Made by a program: the position numbers and the translations under genes | Assembly: GCA_012515695.1 (NCBI GenBank) | Contig: JAAYXX010000129.1 | Span: forward strand, 1 to 11,203 | Direction of reading: 5' to 3' | From: Chloroflexota bacterium | GTDB taxonomy: Bacteria; Chloroflexota; Anaerolineae; UBA1429 | Length of the DNA stretch: 11,203 bases | Shown here: piece after piece, positions 1-7,078 of the stretch | Numbering within the stretch: position 1 is the stretch's first letter | Layout: each line of letters opens with the position of its first letter | The notes under the pieces: model-generated | Seen by the model: the letters and a program-made list of their open reading frames with translations, nothing else | Told to the model about the DNA's origin: nothing | The model's database searches: none

Positions 1-44
1 CCTTGCCAAGGAGAGGGTCGCGAGTTCGAATCTCGTCTTCCGCT
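1..44 (+). tRNA. tRNA-Gly(GCC), 3' part only
   Basis: The window opens inside a tRNA. Visible are the anticodon loop with GCC (bases 5-7, in cttGCCaag), the variable region, a T arm with the TTCGAAT loop at 24-30ish, and the 3' acceptor strand CTTCCGC at 37-43 followed by discriminator T. This acceptor strand matches the GCGGAAG acceptor of bacterial tRNA-Gly. The 5' half (acceptor 5' strand, D arm) lies outside the window. The bases after the discriminator read CCT rather than CCA, so the CCA end is not fully encoded and must be added by the CCA-adding enzyme. Identity as glycine tRNA is firm from anticodon plus acceptor. Confidence 0.9.
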
Positions 45-50
45 CCTGAG

Positions 51-82
51 CGGTTCCTTGACCGTAGGTAAGGAACCGTCTT
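51..82 (+). terminator. hairpin after tRNA-Gly, possible terminator
   Basis: A perfect 9-bp inverted repeat (cggttcctt at 51-59 with aaggaaccg at 70-78) encloses a 10-base loop and is followed by the moderately T-rich tctttgtt. It starts seven bases after the end of tRNA-Gly. It may terminate the tRNA-Gly transcript, or be a processing structure between two co-transcribed tRNAs. The T tract is interrupted, so termination may be partial. Confidence 0.5.
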
Positions 83-128
83 TGTTCCCAGTTTCGCGCT
101 CGCAATATCTCGCGACTGCGTTGTATCT

Positions 129-199
129 GGCGACGTAGCCAAGTGGCAAGGCAGGGGTCTGCAAAACCCCCATCATCGGTTCGAGTCCGATCGTCGCCT
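129..199 (+). tRNA. tRNA-Cys(GCA)
   Basis: This is a complete 71-base cloverleaf. Acceptor ggcgacg (129-135) pairs with cgtcgcc (192-198), with discriminator T at 199. The anticodon stem ggggt/acccc closes the loop ctGCAaa with anticodon GCA (161-163), which reads cysteine codons. The T arm has stem atcgg/ccgat and loop TTCGAGT. CCA is not encoded (CAA follows the discriminator). It lies 85 bases after tRNA-Gly and just ahead of a strong terminator. No convincing promoter is seen between the two tRNAs, so co-transcription with partial readthrough is likely. Confidence 0.96.
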
Positions 200-204
200 C
201 AAGC

Positions 205-240
205 AAAAGAGCGAACAGATCACGTCTGTTCGCTCTTTTT
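205..240. terminator. strong hairpin terminator shared by tRNA-Cys and ybaK
   Basis: A perfect 14-bp stem (205-218 with 226-239) and 7-base loop atcacgt are followed on the plus strand by a T run ending at 240. The stem itself begins with AAAA and ends with TTTT, so read from the minus strand it also gives a stem followed by a T run. It can therefore terminate the tRNA transcript from the left and the convergent ybaK transcript from the right. Confidence 0.88.
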
Positions 241-287
241 GTATACCTGAATTCAGGACCGTGTTGAGACAGGGAGTCTCACGCCAC

Positions 288-782
288 CTATTCCTCGCCG
301 ACTGGCCGGGCGATGTCCGCCACCTGGGCGTTCGTTACCCGCGCCAGGTCGTCCGGCCCCAGCTCCAACTGGATGCCCCGCTGCCCTGCGCTGACCAGGA
401 TGGTTTGCTGGCTGCGAGCGGACGCGTCCAGGAACACCCGAAAGCCCTTGTGCGTTAGCGCCAGAGCCGAGATGCCCCCTACCTGCAAGCCGGTGAGCGA
501 TTCGGCTTCTTTTTGCGTTGCCATCTGCACCTTTTTCTCGCCCGCGGCCTGGGCCAGTTTTTTCAGGTCTAGCTCGTGGTTGGCGGGCACAATCGCCAGC
601 AGCGCCTTGCCCCTGGGCGGCACAACCACCAGCGTCTTGAACACCTGCTCTGGCGGCTTATCCACCAGGGCGGCCACTTCTTCCGCCGACAGCCGCTCGG
701 CGCTATAGCGATGCACGCTGTAGGGCACCTTTTTCGATTCCAACAGCCGCATGGAATTGGTCTTCTCGGTCTTGTCTGCCAC
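288..782 (-). CDS. ybaK: Cys-tRNA(Pro)/Cys-tRNA(Cys) deacylase, YbaK/EbsC family
   Basis: A small cytosolic trans-editing enzyme that hydrolyses Cys-tRNA(Pro), a mischarging product of prolyl-tRNA synthetase. The protein matches YbaK along its whole length: an N-terminal MRLLESKKVPYSVHRY, then EQVFKTLVV, LDLKKLAQAAGEKKVQMA, TGLQVGGISALA, VSAGQRGIQLEL and the terminal VADIARPVGE, with the GGIS substrate-pocket motif present. The chosen start is GTG at 782: a G-rich ribosome binding site (ggggggag) lies just ahead of it and it gives 164 residues, close to the usual 160. In-frame ATGs at 812 and 833 would add 10 or 17 residues with no family counterpart. The gene converges on tRNA-Cys, with which it shares a terminator, and diverges from lysC. 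Function is firm from similarity; the exact start is uncertain. Confidence 0.9.
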   Translation of the reverse strand: MADKTEKTNSMRLLESKKVPYSVHRYSAERLSAEEVAALVDKPPEQVFKTLVVVPPRGKALLAIVPANHELDLKKLAQAAGEKKVQMATQKEAESLTGLQVGGISALALTHKGFRVFLDASARSQQTILVSAGQRGIQLELGPDDLARVTNAQVADIARPVGEE

Positions 783-853
783 GTTCTCCCCCCGAACAGT
801 TCCCTTCTGCATGTTCCCTGGCTTTCCCCCCATCTTAATGCCTTGGGCGCGGC

Positions 854-882
854 TTGTCTAGTTACGCCTTCTAGTGTATAAT
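854..882 (+). promoter_or_regulatory. sigma-70-type promoter of the lysC operon
   Basis: TTGTCT (854-859), a 17-base spacer, then a perfect TATAAT (877-882). Transcription would start near 889, about 300 bases ahead of lysC. It is the best plus-strand promoter-like sequence I found in the gap between ybaK and lysC. Confidence 0.62.
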
Positions 883-888
883 CCCGCC

Positions 889-1188
889 AATCTCGGAAAT
901 AGGCGGCTGTGACCCCGAGAGGCAAACCATCCGGCCATGCCCATAACCTTCACCTGCCAGGCAGCGATGCCTCCCCCGTAGTTGACTTTTAGCCAGCGTT
1001 GGCCCCAAACCCAGAGATCAGGCGCAGTCCAACACGTTGGCCTCCCAGTCCTTGTCGTTTGTGGCCCTGCTCTTAGCAGTCCGTTCGCTGGCCTGCCCAG
1101 GTAGCATGGCGTGGTTGGTGATGGCGGGAAATGGCCGGTAATTCGGCAGCCGAGTTGATTTCACCATCGTCAAACCTGGAGGTAGCAC
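889..1188 (+). promoter_or_regulatory. long untranslated leader of lysC, class unknown
   Basis: Between the predicted start of transcription and the lysC start codon lie about 300 bases with no convincing gene. Small pairings are visible: tctcgg (about 891-896) with ccgaga (915-920), aggca/tgcct around 960-971, ctgct/agcag around 1067-1079 and gccg/cggc around 1134-1147. I recognise no lysine riboswitch core, no SAM riboswitch and no T-box motif, and no hairpin followed by a T run ahead of lysC. Aspartokinase genes are often controlled by such leaders, so a regulatory RNA is plausible but unproven. The lysC ribosome binding site GGAGG is at 1178-1182. Confidence 0.35.
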
Positions 1189-2595
1189 ATGATCGTCATG
1201 AAATTCGGCGGAACGTCGGTTGGGTCTGGTGAGCGCATTGCCAATGTGGCGCGCATCACCGCGCAAACTACCGAGCGCACCGGCACTCCCCCCGTGGTCG
1301 TGCTCTCGGCCATGAGCGGGGTGACAGATAGCCTGTTGCGCGCCGCCCGAACTGCTGCCTCTGGAGACGGTATCAGCTTTCGTACCATTCGCCAGGAGCT
1401 ACAGGCCAAGCACGAGCAAGCCATTGCCACCTGCGTGACCGATCCTGAGCACGCTCGCGGCCTGCGAGCGGAAGTGTCTACGCTGCTCAACTGGCTGGAG
1501 AACATCTGCCAGAGCGTCCAAACGCTGGGCGAACTGACCCCTCGCGGCCTGGACATCCTGTCGGGCCTGGGTGAGCGTTTATGCGTGCGCATTGCCGCCG
1601 CCGCCATGCTCAGTCAGGGATTGAAAGCGCAAACGGTAGAAGCCACCGAGTTGATTGTCACCGACAGCAATTTCGGCAACGCCAGCCCTCTGTTCGAAGA
1701 GACCACGGCCCGCGTGCGCGCCCGGCTGCTGCCTTTGATCCAGGCGGGGATTGTGCCGGTGGTCACGGGCTTTATTGGCGCGACGGCGGACGGCGTGCCC
1801 ACCACGTTGGGCCGGGGCGGTAGCGACTATAGCGCCACGATTATCGGGCGCTGCCTGCCCGCCGACGAGGTCTGGGTTTGGACTGACGTGGACGGCGTAA
1901 TGACCGCCGACCCGCGCATCGTCCCGGAAGCCCGCACGCTGCCCTCCATCTCGTATGCCGAGATGGCCGAACTGGCCTTCTTTGGGGCCAAGGTGCTCCA
2001 TCCCAAGACCATGCAGCCGGTGGTGCAGGCCAACATCCCGCTGCGTGTGCTCAATTCCAGTCGTCCCGACCATCCCGGTACGCTGGTCGGCAACGAGATC
2101 ACCGAGCTACCAGCCATCAAGGGCATTACCGCCATCCGCGACCTGAGCGTGGTCAGTGTGGAAGGGCTGGGTATGCTGGGCGTGCCGGGCATCGCCGGGC
2201 GCGTGTTCTCTGCCGTCGCTCGCAGCGGGGCCAGCATCCTGATGATTACCCAATCTTCGTCAGAGCAGACAATCACCTTTGTCCTGCGCTCGGTGGACAC
2301 GCCCGCCGTGGTGCAGGCCATTGACAAAGAGTTCGAGTTGGAGCTTATGCGTGGCGACATTGACCAGGTGCACGCCCAAAGCAACGTGGCGATTATCGCC
2401 GTGGTCGACGCGGGCATGCCCGGCAAGCCGGGGATTGCGGCGCGGGTGTTCAGCGCGCTGGCCGACAAAGGGATCAACATTCTGTCCATCGCCCAGGGGT
2501 CTTCTGCGTTCAACCTGTCGCTGGTGGTCAACCAGGCAGACGTGGACGAGGGCGTTCGAGCGATTCACAAACAATTCAACCTGGATCAGGTATAA
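1189..2595 (+). CDS. lysC: aspartokinase, monofunctional with two ACT domains (ThrA-like)
   Basis: Phosphorylates L-aspartate with ATP to aspartyl phosphate, the first and usually feedback-controlled step toward Lys/DAP, Thr, Ile and Met (EC 2.7.2.4). The kinase domain spans about residues 1-295 with KFGGTSV at 5-11, TGFIGA at 193-198, the nucleotide-binding GRGGSDYSA at 208-216, WTDVDGVMTADPR at 231-243 and FFGAKVLHP at 264-272. Two ACT regulatory domains follow (about 320-385 and 398-466), with ITQSSSEQTITF and IAQGSSAFNLSLVV. These motifs and the end at NLDQV resemble the kinase half of bifunctional ThrA (aspartokinase-homoserine dehydrogenase), but the protein stops where the dehydrogenase would begin. 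Start: ATG with GGAGG six bases upstream. asd follows after 13 bases, so the two are an operon. Which amino acid inhibits it cannot be read from the sequence. Confidence 0.95.
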   Translation: MIVMKFGGTSVGSGERIANVARITAQTTERTGTPPVVVLSAMSGVTDSLLRAARTAASGDGISFRTIRQELQAKHEQAIATCVTDPEHARGLRAEVSTLLNWLENICQSVQTLGELTPRGLDILSGLGERLCVRIAAAAMLSQGLKAQTVEATELIVTDSNFGNASPLFEETTARVRARLLPLIQAGIVPVVTGFIGATADGVPTTLGRGGSDYSATIIGRCLPADEVWVWTDVDGVMTADPRIVPEARTLPSISYAEMAELAFFGAKVLHPKTMQPVVQANIPLRVLNSSRPDHPGTLVGNEITELPAIKGITAIRDLSVVSVEGLGMLGVPGIAGRVFSAVARSGASILMITQSSSEQTITFVLRSVDTPAVVQAIDKEFELELMRGDIDQVHAQSNVAIIAVVDAGMPGKPGIAARVFSALADKGINILSIAQGSSAFNLSLVVNQADVDEGVRAIHKQFNLDQV

Positions 2596-2608
2596 GGAGA
2601 GGCTAGAT

Positions 2609-3670
2609 ATGAACCGCAAACCGATTCGTGTGGGAGTATTGGGAGCAACAGGAGCCGTGGGGCAGCGCTTTATCTCCCTGCTCGACACTAATCCCTGGTT
2701 TACGATTACTGCTGTAGCCGCTTCCGAACGCTCGACTGGCGCCCGCTATGCCGACGCATGCACCTGGCGTTTGCCCGGCGACTGTCCCGATTCTGTGCGC
2801 GACCTGCCCGTGCAGCCGTGCGAGCCGGGGTTGGATTGCGACATTGTCTTTTCGGCCCTTCCCGCCGACATTGCGCGAGACGTAGAGGTGCAGATGGCTG
2901 CGGCTGGCTATGGGGTGTTTAGCAACGCCAGCGCCCACCGCATGGACCCTGACACGCCGTTGTTGATCCCAGAGGTCAACCCCGATCACCTGGCGCTAAT
3001 TCCCATCCAGCGCGAGAAGCGTGGCTGGGACAAGGGGTTCATCGTCACCAACCCGAACTGCTCGACCATCGGCCTGACCCTGGCGCTCAAGCCGCTGCAC
3101 GATGCCTATGGCGTGCGTATCGTCATGGTCACGACGATGCAGGCCCTTTCCGGCGCGGGGTATCCGGGTGTGCCTTCCCTGGACATTCTGGACAACGTCA
3201 TCCCCTATATCAAGGGGGAAGAGGAAAAGATGATCCAGGAGCCGCGCAAGATTCTGGGCGATTTCGTCCCGACAGAAGGAAAGGTCCGCCCGGCGTTCAT
3301 GCTCATCAGCCCTTCTTGCAACCGGGTCGCTGCCATTGACGGACACCTGGAAACGGTTTCCGTCGAGTTGGAGCGCGAGGCTGCTGTGGAAGAGGTGATT
3401 GCGGCTTTTCGGAATTTCACCAGCCTGCCCTACGAACTGGGGTGTCCTTCGGCGGTGAATCCCACTATCATCGTGCGCGACGAGCCGGACCGCCCGCAGA
3501 CTCGCAGGGATCGCGACGCGGGCAACGGCATGACGATTACCGTGGGGCGCGTGCGCCCTTGTGAGGTGTTGGAACACAAATTCGTGGTGCTCTCGCACAA
3601 CACGATCCGCGGCGCGGCGGGTGCTTCGATCCTGAACGCCGAGCTGATGGTTGCACAGGGGATGATCTAA
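2609..3670 (+). CDS. asd: aspartate-semialdehyde dehydrogenase, archaeal/fungal-type
   Basis: Reduces aspartyl phosphate with NADPH to aspartate 4-semialdehyde (EC 1.2.1.11), the branch point of lysine/DAP and homoserine synthesis. The 353-residue protein has an N-terminal Rossmann fold with GATGAVG at 12-18, the active-site NPNCST with Cys151, and the acid-base His246 in DGHLETVSVEL. The segment GAGYPGVPSLDILDNVIPYI and the following GEEEKM mark the archaeal/fungal branch of the family rather than the enterobacterial Asd. The reading frame is open well upstream inside lysC (to 2279), but the real start is ATG 2609: it follows AAGGAGAGG at 2594-2602 and the protein then aligns from its first residues. 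It lies 13 bases after lysC and its stop overlaps the next start (taATG). Confidence 0.96.
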   Translation: MNRKPIRVGVLGATGAVGQRFISLLDTNPWFTITAVAASERSTGARYADACTWRLPGDCPDSVRDLPVQPCEPGLDCDIVFSALPADIARDVEVQMAAAGYGVFSNASAHRMDPDTPLLIPEVNPDHLALIPIQREKRGWDKGFIVTNPNCSTIGLTLALKPLHDAYGVRIVMVTTMQALSGAGYPGVPSLDILDNVIPYIKGEEEKMIQEPRKILGDFVPTEGKVRPAFMLISPSCNRVAAIDGHLETVSVELEREAAVEEVIAAFRNFTSLPYELGCPSAVNPTIIVRDEPDRPQTRRDRDAGNGMTITVGRVRPCEVLEHKFVVLSHNTIRGAAGASILNAELMVAQGMI

Positions 3671-4791
3671 TGAGCTGGCAAAAAGGGACGCTGGCCGATT
3701 GGATGGGGGATTTCATAGTCTATCGCAATCTGCAACCGGCGCATCCGCAAGTGCCCGGTCTGTGCGCCGTCTGGCAGCAGGCAGGGCTAGATCATTACTA
3801 TGTGCCCCGCAAGACAACCACCGAGTATGCTGACGCGCTCGTGCTCATGCTGCGCGAGGCGCAGCGCGTGCGAGGGGTGGCTGCGCCGTTGGAGCGGGTG
3901 CTGTTCATCGGCGATACGTTGATGAACGACGGCACCGCCGCTCAGAATGTGGGCCGTCACTGGCACACGCTGGGCTTTATCGGCGCGGACCGCTTGCAGC
4001 AAGAAGCCAAGGTAGAGCTGCAAGGCTGCCTGATGGTGGCGAATCGCTGGCGGGCGCTGACCGAGTTTGTCGAGTGGGCGCGCCGGGAGGGTATCCCTGG
4101 CGACGAGCGCACCGCTCTGTTGATCGACCTGGACAAGACCTTGCTGGGAGCGCGGGGGCGCAACGACAAGGTGATTGACAACGCGCGCGTGCAGGCGGTA
4201 GAGCGCACCATGCGGGCGGCGCTGGGCGATCAGTTTGACGCCGGGGCTTTTCGCGCTGTGTATGATCGGCTGAACCAGCCGGAATACCATCATTTCACGG
4301 CGGATAACCAGGATTATCTGGCGTATATTTGCCTGATGGTCAACGGAGGGATCTATCCGCCCGACGAGCTATGGGCCGGGCTGGCGCGGGGCGAACTGGC
4401 CGACGTGATGCAGTTTGCTCAGGCGTGCGAAGCGCGGCGGGGGAGCATGTCCCCCGGCCTGCTGGCCGTGCAAGATGAGGTGCGGCGCGGCATCGAAGCG
4501 GAAGACCCCACGCCGTTCAAGGGCTTTCGGCGGGGGGAATACCTGGAGACGGTGGCGCGCATGGATGTGCTACCCGACGACGCGCCCGAAGCGGAGGTGC
4601 TCCGCGACGAGATCACCATTACCGCCGAGGTGGTCAGTGTGGCGCGCTATATGGCCGAGCGGGGCGCGCTGGTCTTTGGCCTGTCGGACAAGCCGGATGA
4701 GGCGTCTACCCCCACGCCTGAATATGTTGCTCAGGGCTACCAGCCCATCCATCGTACCGCGATGAAAATTGCGGGAGAGTGGTTGCTGTAG
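3670..4791 (+). CDS. HAD-superfamily-like protein of unknown function, translationally coupled to asd
   Basis: A 373-residue soluble protein; I do not recognise a named family. Its second half begins with a classical HAD phosphatase motif I, DLDKT at 153-157 (nucleophile Asp153, general acid Asp155), and ends with GLSDKPDE at 338-345, similar to the acidic motif IV. About 180 helical residues between them could be a large cap. The first half carries another HAD motif IV-like stretch, GDTLMND at 81-87, but no clear DxDxT before it, so the protein looks like a degenerate HAD half joined to an intact one. No signal peptide or membrane segment is seen. The start ATG shares its A with the asd stop, indicating translational coupling, and a terminator follows directly. 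The operon suggests a task linked to aspartate-family metabolism, such as a phosphatase or phosphotransferase; this is inference. Confidence 0.85.
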   Translation: MSWQKGTLADWMGDFIVYRNLQPAHPQVPGLCAVWQQAGLDHYYVPRKTTTEYADALVLMLREAQRVRGVAAPLERVLFIGDTLMNDGTAAQNVGRHWHTLGFIGADRLQQEAKVELQGCLMVANRWRALTEFVEWARREGIPGDERTALLIDLDKTLLGARGRNDKVIDNARVQAVERTMRAALGDQFDAGAFRAVYDRLNQPEYHHFTADNQDYLAYICLMVNGGIYPPDELWAGLARGELADVMQFAQACEARRGSMSPGLLAVQDEVRRGIEAEDPTPFKGFRRGEYLETVARMDVLPDDAPEAEVLRDEITITAEVVSVARYMAERGALVFGLSDKPDEASTPTPEYVAQGYQPIHRTAMKIAGEWLL

Positions 4792-4795
4792 CTAC

Positions 4796-4841
4796 AAACG
4801 CCGCCCCTGACACTTGATCAGGGGCGGCGTTTATTTTGCTG
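4796..4841 (+). terminator. intrinsic terminator of the lysC-asd operon
   Basis: A perfect 15-bp stem (4796-4810 with 4818-4832, core gccgcccctga) with 7-base loop cacttga, followed by tattttg. It begins five bases after the stop of the HAD-like gene. The reverse strand reads TTTG after the stem, so it may also act weakly on transcripts from the convergent hydantoinase-family gene. Confidence 0.9.
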
Positions 4842-4857
4842 CATGTTGCATACTTCT

Positions 4858-4949
4858 CCCCGTGGAAGGAGATTGGACCGCCGCCATCCTTGGCGGCTTA
4901 TTATGCCGGCTGGAAGCCGGCGGTCCGCGCATGTTCCTCACCCACGGGG
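4858..4949. repeat. nested inverted repeat (REP/cruciform-like element)
   Basis: Three nested symmetries are visible. The outermost arms ccccgtgg (4858-4865) and ccacgggg (4942-4949) flank a second pair, ggaccgcc (4875-4882) and ggcggtcc (4919-4926). Within it lie two hairpins side by side: gccgcca/tggcggc (4880-4897) and gccggct/agccggc (4905-4921). The result is a clover-like fold typical of dispersed intergenic REP or small non-autonomous elements. It sits between two convergent genes. No coding capacity and no clear target duplication is seen. Confidence 0.6.
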
Positions 4950-4964
4950 GCGAGGGAGCTTGAT

Positions 4965-6956
4965 CTAGGAAGCCAGCCGGGGCCGCCCCACTGCCGTGAT
5001 CTCCATCGCCGTTTGCAGATAGAGGCTGTCGCCCCAGCCCTCGGCCACTGGCGCGGACAGGTCTTTGCGCTCTACCTGCACGCGCACCTCCATTGCCCCC
5101 GATTGGATGGCCCCGTTGCGGGCCAGTTCGCGGCCATGTTGTTCTGCATAGGCCACGGCGTCCGCCAGATTGAGGAAATCCTTGATCTGGTCGGGCAGGT
5201 GCACCCGATACACCTCCTCCTCGTCACGCGGGATCACCAGCGCATGCACCCGGTAGACGATGCTGCCCACCACGGCCCCCAGGGCGTTCGCCACGCCCGC
5301 ATCGTGAGGAATGCACAGGTGGCTGTGCAATAGCTCGGACACGCGGGGAAAATAGGTTTGCACCGGCGCGCCAATCGCCACAATATCAGACCGCACCGTC
5401 AGCGCGCACTCCAGGCTGGACTCTGTTGTCGGGCGCAGCGCCCGCTCGATCAAGTGGTTCGTCAGGATGTCGTGGTGTCCGTCTTGGGCATCGTCGCTCA
5501 ATAGCTTGTGCACGACTTCGGCGGCAATCCGCTCGGATGTGCGGGCGACCACCTGGCGGCATAGCGTCTCGGCGTCCATCGCCACGCGGCGGCCCACCAG
5601 CTCCGCAGCCAACGTTGCCGCTTCGCTGTCCCAGTCGGCATACATCCCCAACACGTGGGCCGCGTCCGAAGGCGTCAGCCCGGCGCGCAACAGCACGCCC
5701 TCCCGCTCTAACCGCTCCAGGTAGCGGGCATAGAAATAGGGGTGCTGCATGATGTCATAGACCTGTTCCACGGAGAGCGGCCCCTCGCGCAGCGCGGCAA
5801 ATAGCTCGCGTTCAAAGGGGGGATGCTCGTTGGTGGAGAGGGGTGCGTTGCGCTGCAACAACAGGAATTCGCCGTCCACCGCCTCATCCCCCTTGGCGCG
5901 CGCCTTTTGGCGGCGCAAGGTCTCTTTGATCTCGGGGCGCTCCATTGCCAGCAGGCAAATGGGCATGATGCGCTGCGGCCCGATGCACAATTCGCGCCCC
6001 TGGTCGAACCAGACGCGGCTATCTCCGCCCAGGCCCACGGTCTGCGCATCAACGGCCTCCACCATTGTGCGCCAACGGCCCACCTGCGCGCCTTGCTCGC
6101 TCAGGCGGGGGCGGCCGTGGCGAATGACAGCAATATCGGTAGTGGTGCCGCCCATGTCCACCACGACGGCCTCTGCGCTATCGCCCAGGTATTGCGCGCC
6201 GACTACGCTGGCCGCCGGGCCGGAGAGGATCGTCTCAATGGGCCGCGCCCGCGCCACGCTGGCTTCCATGAGCGAGCCATCTCCCTTGACCACCATCAAG
6301 GGGGCGTGGATGTCCTTTTCGGACATTGTGCATTCTACCGCATCCATCAAGTTACACAGCAGGGGGATCAGGCTGGCGTTGAGGGCCACCGTCGTTGCTC
6401 GGCGCAGCGCGTCCAGCCGATGGGTGAGTTCGTGCCCGCAGGTGACTGGCAGGCCGGTAAGCTCGGTGATCAACTGGCTGACCGCCAATTCGTGGGACGG
6501 GTTGCGGGTTCCGAAAAAGCCGGACACGGCAAACCCCGCCACATGGGGCGCGTGTTCCACAATGGCCGCCCGCGCTGCCGCCAGGTCCAGCGGCTCCCAT
6601 TCGTCGCCGTCGGCGGTGTGCCCCCCGGCGATCAGGACGTAGCGGTCTGTGCCCAACTCGCGGGCCAGGTTGACCTCTGCGTCCAGCCGATTGGCGTATC
6701 CCAGCAGCAGGGCGGCGATGGGCGCGCCTTTGCCCTCTACGATGGCGTTGGTAGCCAGAGTGGTAGACACGGACACCAGGCAAATGTCGGCGGGGTGCGC
6801 GGCCAATACCCGCTCGATGGCTCCCCGGATGCCAATAGCCAGGTCGTGCTTGGTGGTCAGGGCTTTGGCGCTGGCTATGATGCGCCCCGACTCGTATTCC
6901 ACCAGCACTGCGTCGGTGTAGGTGCCTCCCGTATCAATGCCAAGAGCGATTGCCAT
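4965..6956 (-). CDS. hydantoinase/oxoprolinase-family ATPase, HyuA-like
   Basis: A 663-residue cytosolic protein of the hydantoinase A/5-oxoprolinase family, which has an actin-like (ASKHA) ATP-binding fold. Landmarks are GIDTGGTYTDA at 6-16 (phosphate loop 1), TTLATNAIVEGKG at 65-77, SGPAASVVGAQ at 245-255, DMGGTTTDIAVI at 268-279 (phosphate loop 2) and HDAGVANALGAVVG at 551-564. Residues about 383-437 read like a winged-helix segment (LREGPLSVEQV ... LEREGVLLRAGLTP) inserted in the fold. The start ATG has GAGGAG seven bases upstream. It follows the methyltransferase-family gene after 189 bases. True hydantoinases and oxoprolinases cleave cyclic amides with ATP and usually need a HyuB-type partner, which is absent here. 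Beside a corrinoid-type methyltransferase, a role as an ATP-driven accessory or reactivation factor is an alternative; that is inference. Confidence 0.88.
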   Translation of the reverse strand: MAIALGIDTGGTYTDAVLVEYESGRIIASAKALTTKHDLAIGIRGAIERVLAAHPADICLVSVSTTLATNAIVEGKGAPIAALLLGYANRLDAEVNLARELGTDRYVLIAGGHTADGDEWEPLDLAAARAAIVEHAPHVAGFAVSGFFGTRNPSHELAVSQLITELTGLPVTCGHELTHRLDALRRATTVALNASLIPLLCNLMDAVECTMSEKDIHAPLMVVKGDGSLMEASVARARPIETILSGPAASVVGAQYLGDSAEAVVVDMGGTTTDIAVIRHGRPRLSEQGAQVGRWRTMVEAVDAQTVGLGGDSRVWFDQGRELCIGPQRIMPICLLAMERPEIKETLRRQKARAKGDEAVDGEFLLLQRNAPLSTNEHPPFERELFAALREGPLSVEQVYDIMQHPYFYARYLERLEREGVLLRAGLTPSDAAHVLGMYADWDSEAATLAAELVGRRVAMDAETLCRQVVARTSERIAAEVVHKLLSDDAQDGHHDILTNHLIERALRPTTESSLECALTVRSDIVAIGAPVQTYFPRVSELLHSHLCIPHDAGVANALGAVVGSIVYRVHALVIPRDEEEVYRVHLPDQIKDFLNLADAVAYAEQHGRELARNGAIQSGAMEVRVQVERKDLSAPVAEGWGDSLYLQTAMEITAVGRPRLAS

Positions 6957-7003
6957 GCTGTGTCTCCTCAGGGGCGCACCAGTTAGACCAGAGCGCCCAG
7001 CGT

Positions 7004-7009
7004 ATTGTA
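7004..7009 (-). promoter_or_regulatory. possible -10 element ahead of the hydantoinase-family gene
   Basis: TACAAT on the minus strand, about 48 bases ahead of the ATG, in the gap after the methyltransferase-family gene. No good -35 is found at the right distance, so this is weak evidence for a separate promoter. Confidence 0.2.
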
Positions 7010-7078
7010 TCGGTTGTGATGTGCTGAAAGCTGCGCCATGCTCGTGGGCGGCGTTCTGGCGGGGCGTCTCTTCTCAAT

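Noticed and set aside
246..257. Perfect 12-base palindrome cctgaattcagg between the tRNA terminator and ybaK
   Set aside because: Single short palindrome with no second copy nearby and no promoter context; no basis for calling an operator.
937..981. 14-codon reading frame (MPITFTCQAAMPPP) in the lysC leader, as a possible attenuator peptide
   Set aside because: It has only two Thr codons, no run of regulatory codons, a poorly placed ribosome binding site and no terminator/antiterminator pair after it.
982..987. TTGACT as a second -35 element closer to lysC
   Set aside because: No -10-like sequence at 16-18 bases downstream.
1827..2531. 234-codon minus-strand reading frame
   Set aside because: It is antisense to lysC, with low-complexity Ser/Thr-rich translation and no motif.
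2279..2608. Upstream extension of asd into lysC
   Set aside because: The extra residues are Arg/Ser/Trp-rich out-of-frame lysC translation; ATG 2609 has a strong ribosome binding site and gives a normal Asd N-terminus.
5823..6986. 387-codon plus-strand reading frame
   Set aside because: It lies antisense to the well-supported hydantoinase-family gene; such long antisense frames are common in GC-rich DNA and the product shows no recognisable domain.
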